From contig OY744461.1 in NCBI GenBank assembly GCA_963556145.1, forward strand, positions 6,582,891-6,646,890: 64,000 bases of DNA, read 5' to 3'. The notes under the pieces are model-generated. The model was not told where the DNA came from and searched no databases. It worked only from the letters and a program-made list of their open reading frames with translations. Position 1 is the first letter of the stretch. The number at the start of each line of letters is the position of its first letter. The DNA comes from Hygrocybe punicea (lineage: Eukaryota; Basidiomycota; Agaricomycetes; Agaricales; Hygrophoraceae). Made by a program: the position numbers and the translations under genes. This document shows positions 56,100 to 64,000 of this stretch, piece after piece.

Positions 56100-56430
56100 C
56101 TCTGCTTTACTTCGTTTCTCAGACGATTTCTTCACTGTCCACCTGAAACATCCTCTTTTGTATCCAGGCGCTTCTATGTTGTTCCTCCGTGTGTTCCATG
56201 TGTTCTCACTCAGACCACTTTAATTGTCGTTTTCCTTTGTATCCATGACATCGTTTTTGAGTTTCTTCACCGTCAATCTGAAACATTCTCGCCGTTGGAC
56301 GCCTCTTTTTATCTGGGACTTCACTTCTGCGTTGTGTGTGTTCCTCTCTTAATTAATTTTGTATCCCTTCACTTCTGACTCAGCGAGTCGCTTCGCCGTC
56401 GATCTGAAACATCCTCACTGTTGACCACCT
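56100..56430 (+). repeat. Tandem array, ~131-bp unit, about 2.5 copies
   Basis: 'TTCTTCAC-GTC-A-CTGAAACATCCTC' occurs at ~56128 and ~56261 and (as CTTCGCCGTCGATCTGAAACATCCTC) at ~56392. The units share the following …TTTTATC/GTATC…CTTC… sequence. Non-coding. Confidence 0.6.
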
Positions 56431-56904
56431 CTCAAATTGTTATCTGAGAAGATAATGTGTATGAGGGCAAATAGGCTGGGAGATGGAATAGTTTCTATGT
56501 CGAGCAGTTGTAACAAATTTTAACTTATTAATATTAATTTCCGGGCCTTGTCTATTAATGCCGCATTCAACTTACGTCCGCCACAGTCTCCTTTCTGTGG
56601 CGCTGCTTCCTGCGGCATTCATGGTGTGTCTCATTATCTTAACGACGCGATGTTTCGACTTGAATGTGGCAGGGCACGCAGTGTGTATATTCCTCTTTCT
56701 TTTTCGCGGAAAGCACTGATGTAGTTCTTTATAAGTTGGCCTTGTACCATCTGCACTCCTCAATGCTTGCCAATCTCTTCGTACTCTACAACCAATCGAT
56801 CTACACTAGCATGTCTACGCGATCTGCGTCAAAACGGTGATATTCGATTTCTTTCATCTGCCTTAACCGTGCTTGATACTTTGTTTTGTGCGGCTAGTTC
56901 TCCG

Positions 56905-59351
56905 ATGAAAAAGGTGGATAAAGTCGTTGCCCCGCCGTCTCCATCTCCGGTTCAAAAGCAGTAGGTTTTTCACCTTCTGGGATGGTCGTTTTCAACATAC
57001 TTTTTTGTATAGATCTGGAAAAAAGGAAACTGCGAAGCGAAAGGCAGTCACCCTCTCCGACTCTGATATGTTTGTATATTATCTTGTTTCTGTTATTTTT
57101 TACCACTGAGGCATATCCACTTATTAGTGAAATTGTCAAGGGTCCGAAAGTTCGCACCAAAAAAATAAAGTCAGCACCCGCACCCGCTCCAGGCTCTCAA
57201 GATTACCAGGAGCTGCCTCCTGTGTCTTTCTCGTACGTGTTCTCTGCTCTCCCTCGATTCAATGATTTACTCTTGTTGAAATCTAGAGTTGATGCTGCGC
57301 TCCTTGACATCAAGTCCTCCCTCGTCTTCGGCAGCGATGCAGATGCCTCCGATTTGTCTACTGAAGAGGAGGTGGCGAGGTACGAGATGTCTATGGATTT
57401 CTTATGCTGTACTGATTGTATACAGGTCCTCTGTCATAAAGGGCAAGACTATGAGTAAGAAAAACACATCTAGCAAGGGCAACGGCAAGGGCAAAGGCAA
57501 GGATAAGGACACAACTGTGTCTACCCCGACCAGGCAACAATCTCCTATGTAATCCATCCATTTACGTGCGCTCTTGAATACTGACCGCCTCCAGCTCAGA
57601 AACTGGGCACTGTGAAGTCACGCCGTTGCCTGTGAGGGCACGTTCTAGGTAATTTGTTCCGAGTTTTCCTTATTCTATTGTCTGACTTTTTGTAGTAGAA
57701 CCAAGGTCAAGTCTGAGAAAGCTCGCCTGATTGAAGAGGGGTATGCCTTTTCTTCGTGGCCACTCTCTTTGGCTCCGAAAATTTACAATGAGCGTACTGA
57801 CTTCATCATTTAGAGCACTGTCAGCAAAACCCACAACTGAAATTGCTGTTGATGATGAGGAAATCTCCCCCTCGCCTTTGCACCACCAGGAACCGTCAGT
57901 GTTTATGCTTATTTTTGTCCATTTGCTGATTGGTTTATCGCAGGGTTGGGAATGTCGTTGTAAAGGTTGAAAGGGATTCATTGTATGTTTGGATCTTACT
58001 AGATTGATATATATTTCTAATCCGTTGCTTATGTAGACCTGGTGTCGTGGACGTTGCTGGGAGTGGTTCAGATGCTGGTTCGGATTCCGGTTCGGATGTT
58101 GTTCCGTGAGTACATATTGAATTTTTTCTATGATGGCTCACTATGGACCAGTACTGTCCGAGCCGATCCTGGTGAAGATGGTGTCATTTCAGATTCTTCT
58201 GCACCGTCTGCTAGTGCCATCGAGGATGACCCCGTCCTAGCGGTTATGCGCAAGGACATACAAGACCCGAAACTATACAAAATTTACGAGAACCTCCCTA
58301 AACTTCGGTGAGTTTCTAACATTTTTCAATTATATGGATACCTATGTTGTCTGCAGCCGATTCTGTGACGTCTTAGCCTACCTATCCAACGAGACCGGAT
58401 CAAGTCGTGTCTCGTTTTCATCTCTTGTCAAAGTTCTTTCTGAGTCTTCTGTAACGTATGTACACCGTTTCTCAATTCACTTGTTTGTTTTTTCACTTAT
58501 GCCCTTCATAGCTCCGTACTTAAGGGTCTATTATTTGTCAACTCTGGATTTTATGTCAACACAAGCAGAGTTCATCCTGATTACCTTGCTGTCGAGTCAC
58601 GCCGCTTGAAGATTGCTGGTACAACCAACTACGCGGTGGGGATAATGTTAGGTGTTATCATGGAGTGTTTCCTTATCGAGCAGGCCATGGCTGGTTCTCA
58701 GAATGCGTCATACCCAGTTCACAAGGTCACCATCATTCCTTTCGCACAAGAAATGCGGAGGGATACCTCTTTGTGGGGTCAATTATTTGATTTTCATGTG
58801 GTGACTGGTTCAGTTTCCGGTTATGGATTCTCCTTCCTTAGCCGTAAGCAGCGTGCGTCAGATTTTTAATATTATTTCGTGTGGACTGATTTATATTTTT
58901 ATCCGCTGCAGTTGCGAGTCTTCCTCCATCCCCGTCCAAATCTGGGGGCCTTTTCGTGACTGTTGCAAGCCCTCTGTCCTCCGGTGTGCAGGGAGAAAGA
59001 AGGCGGGGTACATACCCAGCCTCACGTGCATTTGAAGATAAAAGTACATTCTTATTCACTGTTCCACCTTGTGGTCTCTTCCCTAACTCAAATGCTTGCG
59101 CAGTTCCAATCTATGATGGCCGTCGCAGGGCAGGTCGCGCATTCTCTTTCACGGACAAAGATTTCCAGGATCTGTCGGACTTCCCTCTGTTCAAGAATGG
59201 ATCGCAGGACCTTCCTGCCAATGCGGTAGTTGCTGTTGGCTATACACTGAGCACATATGTTGCTGAGCGATCAGGGTTGACGGTGCTTTCTTCTAATATA
59301 CAGTTTGCCATCCTCTTGGGTCTCACTGGCGCCGCTCTTGACAAAGCGTAA
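56905..59351 (+). CDS. Uncharacterised multi-exon Agaricomycete protein
   Basis: About 15 exons with short introns. The N-terminal half is disordered: 'MKKVDKVVAPPSPSPVQK', 'KKETAKRKAVTLSDSD', 'IKSAPAPAPGSQDYQELPP', 'FGSDADASDLSTEEEVAR', a Lys/Gly run, 'GSGSDAGSDSGSDVVP'. The C-terminal half is folded-like: 'DPVLAVMRKDIQDPKLYKIY', 'RFCDVLAYLSNETGSSRVSF', 'NTSRVHPDYLAVESRRLKIA', 'YPVHKVTIIPFAQEMRRDTS', 'SGGLFVTVASPLSSGVQGER', 'VPIYDGRRRAGRAFSFTDKD', 'VVAVGYTLSTYVAERSG', 'LSSNIQFAILLGLTG'. The C-terminal pattern recurs in mushroom genomes as a large lineage-specific family with no known function. The last exon (58911-59351) joins in frame to 'GFSFLS' via intron 58843-58910. Start ATG 56905 is a choice; exon details upstream of 58150 are approximate. 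Confidence 0.5.
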
Positions 59352-61166
59352 TATTGAATTATGTACCGGAGTCGTATTTTGTGCCTTTCTCTGCAATGAC
59401 ATCCTGTGGCCGTGCCCTCATTGAAAACCATGTCCGAGTCGAATTGTCCAGTAAGCTGTGAATCTTCAGGTCATTCATCTTGCTCTCATTCAATTGGGCG
59501 GTATTTATGCTTTCATCCATCGCGGCTTCCCATGGATATCTCATACACCGATGATACAGGCCGTGCTTACCCCGGCGCCTCCAACTTGACGATCGGGCCT
59601 TAACACTGCGAAATTCTCCAGCGTGCTCATTACGTTTGATTGTTCTGTTTGATCCTCACTGTGCTCACACACTCACATCACACACAAAGCTGTTGATAAT
59701 CAAATATACGTCGCTGATGTCAGGAGTCCATTATACACGCACACCTTGGTCTGCATTCTGCATGGCTATTTTACTGACTTGGTTTGCGCACCCCAAACCG
59801 TTTCAATATACTCTGGGCAGGGATTCTGGTCACGACCCAATAGCGTTTTGATTTGCGTACACTGGCTGCCGATTTTGTATAGCCGACTGCGAGACACAGC
59901 ATTGATATTCATATCGAAAGTGTGGCATCTGTGAGACGTGGAAGGTGAATTGCTGGCAGTTTGATAGAAGAGGAGAGTCTCAGTACGATTGGAATTGTCC
60001 ACGGTAGCGTCCGCCATGGTTCTGGCCTCCCGGGCTTGGTAGGTGGAGTAGCTCGTGGCAGACGTGGATTTGTGCAGATGTGGATTTGTCCAAAGAGAGG
60101 TCCATTGTGAGCGCGGTGCTCTTACTAGAGCGCACGGACTTGGGACACGTCGTCGCTGATACAAGTGTAAGGTTCACTCATGCAGTGCAAGCACATGTCG
60201 CAACCTCGCCTCGAACTCTCAACGCAAAATGCGAGCGTTTCGTTTTCTATGGATTATTCCAGCCTTGATAGCTATCCTCACCGTGTCCCAACTCATACTG
60301 ACTTACATACTGGGCTGTGTGTGGACCTATCCCCATCTACTTGGAACTTTGACTCCATAGGTCTTTTTTTCTCTCCGCTTTGTTATCGACCCCACTGAAG
60401 TTCATCCTACAGACTTGATGTTCCTCTCTGCCGGCCTAACTGGAGTATGAATGTGTAAGTTTTCAACTGTCTTCGATGTGCATTGATTTAGTTTGTCTTC
60501 GCTATAGAAACATGTCTTGTTTCATTGGGATGTCGACTGCGTAGGTTTTTTGTATTGTTTTATATCATGGCTTAATTGACTATGTGCCTACAGTGTACAT
60601 ACGGCATCATTGCTACAGTCAGATCCCCTCCTGGCAGTGAGTAGTCTCATATTCGTGAATTCCCCTTACTCATTCTAGGCTTCCACTCTCGCTGCGGTAT
60701 TCCCAGTTGTCATGCCAAGCCGTCCCCCATCCCCCGGGAGCGTTGACCCTGTGAGTTTCCTTATGTTATCAAGCCTATGTTACCGTGTTTACTGATGGGC
60801 AACAGCAAAAACGGCCAACACGCTCAGCTGTTAGATGGTAATTGCACACACCGGTCATCCACATCTGATGCCGCCCTGCAGAGGGAGTATTCTCGATTAT
60901 CATGCCACAAATGTTTGTGTTCTCAGGAGACATGGGATGTGTATGTTCCCTCTTTTTGGCCCTATCCATCATTGCGTTTGTGTATGCTGACTTTCCGCAG
61001 GGTAAATATTCAGTCGCTACAAGTTGACCTTATTGCAACGGTCAGTCAAATAATTATCACGCAGTATTGCTTAGCTTTCTCACTTGTTTCTCAGACCTTC
61101 ACTGCAGTAGGTGCTGCTCATAGATATTTTTCTGGCTGTTGCGTGTCTCCATTTCCCTTGTACCCC
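59352..61166. other. Region with small exon-like pieces, no complete gene
   Basis: No long ORF. Around 60440-61050 several short open segments have good splice borders, for example 60680-60750 'ASTLAAVFPVVMPSRPPSPG' between CTAG and GTGAGT. They could be 5' exons of an unrecognised gene, or of the frame running into the Helitron protein. Confidence 0.3.
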
Positions 61167-64000
61167 ATGCCTTTATGCGTGATGCACATGTCATTTACCC
61201 CCTGTGGGTGTCTGTCTTACAAATCCACTGTCTCCGTCAACGTTGTTGACATGTCCCCTGTCTTCCACATGTCCAATGTCATTGACATGTCACGATCTAC
61301 TGTTGTGTCTAGTTCTAGCACACTATATCATATTATTGTTTGTGATATGCTCTGCATAAATCAACACTTGGTGTTACGAGATGCATGTTTGACCACTAGT
61401 GTGCATGATCTGCAATTTACTTCAAAGCCTGTTGCATTGGTTATATATTCCCCAATTTATCATGTCTATAACATGGCTTCCTACTTGATATTTCAATTTG
61501 TTGATATCATACACAATTTGTTGTGTTGGGCCCTCGACTTGGCTTGTTACTTTGTGTACAATTTGTCATGGTTGTATCATATATTTACTGAGGTGCACAT
61601 TTGGTTGGTTCACTTTTATGCCATGCCCAAGCATAACATTACTGTCATATGTCATACTTTGGCTCTTTATATGTGTCGTAATCAGATGCTACGTCATGAT
61701 TTCTACGCATTGATTGCTCTTTTACATGATCCACCAAAGATTTCAAAGTTGCACAAGTGTGCTAAAAAATGTGCTATGCATGCTTCAACTTTGATTCCTT
61801 TCCATATCATGGGTGTTCAACTTCCCAGATCTCTGGATCTGTACTGGTTATTCATTGCTCGTGACTTATTTTCTGTCCTGAGGTGTTTGTCAGTACATAA
61901 GACTATTCATCAATATGGTTCCTGGATATTATGGTCAAAGTCACAAATTCAACCCCAACACTCCCCTAGCGCATTCACTAAACCTGAAATACATGAAGAC
62001 AACACTATGCCTACAATGCCATTGGGGGGTGGAAGGTCTCATATATTTCCAGCCGATCATATACTGCCATATATAGAAAATGGCAATTTTCCTATTGATG
62101 CTAAATCATCTTACACTTTTGTTGATTATGTGAAAAAAGACAATATTGTGTCTTATCCTGTTAATAAGTTTGTTCATGCAAATATCCCATTTGTTGAGAT
62201 TATTCCCCACATACCTGGTCATATGGTACATAAGATTGCACAAGTTCACAGCATTTCCATGGGCTCTCATGTACTTAAAAAAGACATGTTGGCTTACTTT
62301 GAAAATCATGATTGTCTTAATTGTGGTGCATATGTCAGCATATTTTCTGTTACAATTAGTCATGCAACAAAGAAACAACAGTGCAAGCCTGCTCCATTAA
62401 CAGAAACTCAGATTCTGGATCGGCGTAAACGGAAGCGCAACAATTATGCAGCAAAAAAAGCTCAACAGCATGCATCTAAAAAGTCTGAACAATGCACTTC
62501 AAGTCTTTCTGAGGACTGTTCATTGAAATTAGATCAAGTATGTGCTTTCCCTCCTCCCCCTTTATCCTCAGAATTGGCTAATACTGTTATCTCAGACTTC
62601 TGCAGAGATTCAATGCCTAGTACATTTGAAGAATCAGGGTGTGCTGTGTGTGGTGAATTAACACCATTAACCAAATTGAGCAAAATAAAAAGCATAAAAG
62701 GTATGCTTAGTGTTCTTGAAGCACCAGGTATAACAAGAGTTGGACGAAAGAAATCAGAAGATAAGATTCGAGAATTTAAGGGCCCTGTTTTAGACTATCA
62801 ATGTGATAAGATATGTGATGAATGTCGAAGTTGTATAAGAAAAGGCAAAACTCCTCCACTTGCTTTAGCAAGAGGGCTATGGTTGGGTGTTGTGCCGAAG
62901 GAACTGGCTGAGCTGCGTTTTGTGGAAAAGTTGCTTGTATCTCGTATACGTCACAATTGTTGCTTTGTGCGTGTTGCTTCAGGCATGAGGAAAATGACAT
63001 CACATGTGGTTGCTTTTCAGTCACCCATTCCAAAGGTGTATCAGATACTACCACCACCAGTTGCTGAACTTGATGATGTTTTAGCCATCTTATTCACTGG
63101 GCCTTGTAGGCCAACAGAAAAAGACTTTGAACGAACCCCCTTGCTGGTGCGGAGGAACCATGTTGCAAGAGCACTTGAATGGCTGAAGCTTAATCATGCT
63201 GATTACCATGATTTGGATATATCTTATGAGAATCTTGCAGAATATCCTGAGGTTGGCCCACCTGTTTCTGTTGAATATCGTCAAAGAGAGACAAACAAAG
63301 TATCAGAGGGGACAAGTGTATTTGATAGTGAACTTGAAGATGGTACAGAACATGGAGACTGTCCTTTTATTGTTCATGGGCTAGCTGGTGAGGACATGGA
63401 TACTAAGACAGTTAACTCACTAAAAGGGATTGCACTCAGACATCTCAACAGTGGTGGAAAAATATTGGCAATTGGTCATTCTTCTCAGTATGAATCTATT
63501 TACAAGAACCCTGAGCTTTATCCACAGATGTTCCCTTGGTTATTTCCATATGGAATGGGTGGTATTGGATCTACATCACTGTCTGATGCTGAACACAAGC
63601 GTCACCTTCTGATGTATCATGATAAACGCTTTCAGACAGATATATATTTTCCATTTGTTGCTTTCAGCCATGCTCAAGTGAAGGCAAGCACATCTGGTGG
63701 TTATCTGCTTGCTGACAAGGCTAAATTCCATGATATAACCAATCGGCTGTTGAGTGTTGACCAAAATGTGTTGTCTTCATTGGCCAAAAGGCTGTCGGAA
63801 GGTGAAGTTGTTAAACCAGCTAGCCAAGAAGAGAAAGACTGTTACCAAGTAGTACGAGACCTTGATCATGTAGGAGCCAAGGTAAGTGGATCCACTACTA
63901 GCAAGAAGTTTATGAGAAATGAAATTTGGTCTTTGATTTCATACTGTGGTGCTCCTTCTTGGTATATTACTTTATCTCCAGCTGATATCAAGCACCCAAT
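61167..64000 (+). CDS. Helitron Rep/helicase protein, N-terminal part (runs off the window)
   Basis: One frame stays open from about 61.0 kb through the right edge; first in-frame ATG 61167, true start uncertain. Recognisable from ~62160: 'VHANIPFVEIIPHIPGHMVH', 'ENHDCLNCGAYVSIFSVT' (zinc-binding Cys pair), 'DRRKRKRNNYAAKKAQ'. Next is the DUF6570-type block with 'CAVCGELTPL', 'YQCDKICDECRSCIRKGKTP', 'ALARGLWLGVVPKELAELRF', 'VEKLLVSRIRHNCC', 'ILFTGPCRPTEKDFERTPLL', 'RALEWLKLNHADYHDLDIS'. Then the Helitron-like N-terminal (Rep) domain begins: 'PQMFPWLFPYGMGGIG', 'IWSLISYCGAPSWYITLSPA'. Rep endonuclease Tyr residues and the Pif1 helicase lie beyond the window. Helitrons transpose by rolling-circle replication. 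No stop in 2.8 kb suggests a recent copy. Confidence 0.8.
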   Translation, partial: MPLCVMHMSFTPCGCLSYKSTVSVNVVDMSPVFHMSNVIDMSRSTVVSSSSTLYHIIVCDMLCINQHLVLRDACLTTSVHDLQFTSKPVALVIYSPIYHVYNMASYLIFQFVDIIHNLLCWALDLACYFVYNLSWLYHIFTEVHIWLVHFYAMPKHNITVICHTLALYMCRNQMLRHDFYALIALLHDPPKISKLHKCAKKCAMHASTLIPFHIMGVQLPRSLDLYWLFIARDLFSVLRCLSVHKTIHQYGSWILWSKSQIQPQHSPSAFTKPEIHEDNTMPTMPLGGGRSHIFPADHILPYIENGNFPIDAKSSYTFVDYVKKDNIVSYPVNKFVHANIPFVEIIPHIPGHMVHKIAQVHSISMGSHVLKKDMLAYFENHDCLNCGAYVSIFSVTISHATKKQQCKPAPLTETQILDRRKRKRNNYAAKKAQQHASKKSEQCTSSLSEDCSLKLDQVCAFPPPPLSSELANTVISDFCRDSMPSTFEESGCAVCGELTPLTKLSKIKSIKGMLSVLEAPGITRVGRKKSEDKIREFKGPVLDYQCDKICDECRSCIRKGKTPPLALARGLWLGVVPKELAELRFVEKLLVSRIRHNCCFVRVASGMRKMTSHVVAFQSPIPKVYQILPPPVAELDDVLAILFTGPCRPTEKDFERTPLLVRRNHVARALEWLKLNHADYHDLDISYENLAEYPEVGPPVSVEYRQRETNKVSEGTSVFDSELEDGTEHGDCPFIVHGLAGEDMDTKTVNSLKGIALRHLNSGGKILAIGHSSQYESIYKNPELYPQMFPWLFPYGMGGIGSTSLSDAEHKRHLLMYHDKRFQTDIYFPFVAFSHAQVKASTSGGYLLADKAKFHDITNRLLSVDQNVLSSLAKRLSEGEVVKPASQEEKDCYQVVRDLDHVGAKVSGSTTSKKFMRNEIWSLISYCGAPSWYITLSPADIKHP

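Larger units (their letters stand above)
55576..56904. other. Gap with repeats, no complete gene
   Basis: A possible hydrophobic exon (55741-55990, Leu/Phe/Trp-rich) is followed by non-coding repeats. No complete model. Confidence 0.3.

Noticed and set aside
61498..61713. Cys/Ile/Leu-rich plus-strand ORF of 71 aa
   Set aside because: Different frame within the open Helitron reading frame; composition reflects AT-rich T-runs.

Overview
The window reads as genomic DNA of an Agaricomycete (mushroom-forming basidiomycete). Protein genes are cut by many 45-70 nt GT-AG introns. The repetitive part carries families typical of mushroom genomes: large 'FVDRD'-ending transposases, DUF6698 proteins, integrase-core proteins and Helitrons. 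I do not name a species. All family assignments come from motif recognition without database searches. Exon models marked 'phase-consistent' were joined by eye, and their exon lengths sum to whole codons.

Layout. 1-9.8 kb is repeat-rich: the 3' part of a transposase gene (cut by the window edge), a short repeat array, an adenylate-cyclase fragment, and a probably decaying DUF6698 gene. 9.8-12.2 kb holds two normal genes facing away from each other across 85 bp: a KPWE-motif (Pex39-like) protein and an ArfGAP. 12.2-17.2 kb is again repetitive and ends with a second, 5'-incomplete transposase copy.

17.9-39.2 kb is a compact block of conserved single-copy-type genes. In order they are a DUF899 thioredoxin-like protein (-), a GH15 glycoside hydrolase with 37 exons (+), an EST1/SMG-type protein (+), GDP-mannose 4,6-dehydratase (-), GDP-L-fucose synthase (-), FAD synthase (+), a promethin-like membrane protein (+), MRE11 (-) and a GDP-fucose-transporter-like SLC35C protein (+). 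Three genes make a pathway: GMD makes GDP-4-keto-6-deoxymannose, the synthase turns it into GDP-L-fucose, and the transporter would carry that into the Golgi lumen. Their spacing suggests a loose GDP-fucose gene neighbourhood.

39.2-54.5 kb is dense in mobile elements: three long palindromic or inverted-repeat elements, a foldback element, a broken integrase-core gene, and two short LTR elements that lack any recognisable pol. One has identical 239-bp LTRs around a Pro/Ser-rich repeat protein. The other has 159-bp LTRs, a tRNA-like primer-binding site and a polypurine tract, and sits inside a HECT-related gene on the minus strand. 54.6-59.4 kb holds two uncharacterised multi-exon genes. From about 61 kb to the end runs the N-terminal part of a Helitron replication/helicase protein.
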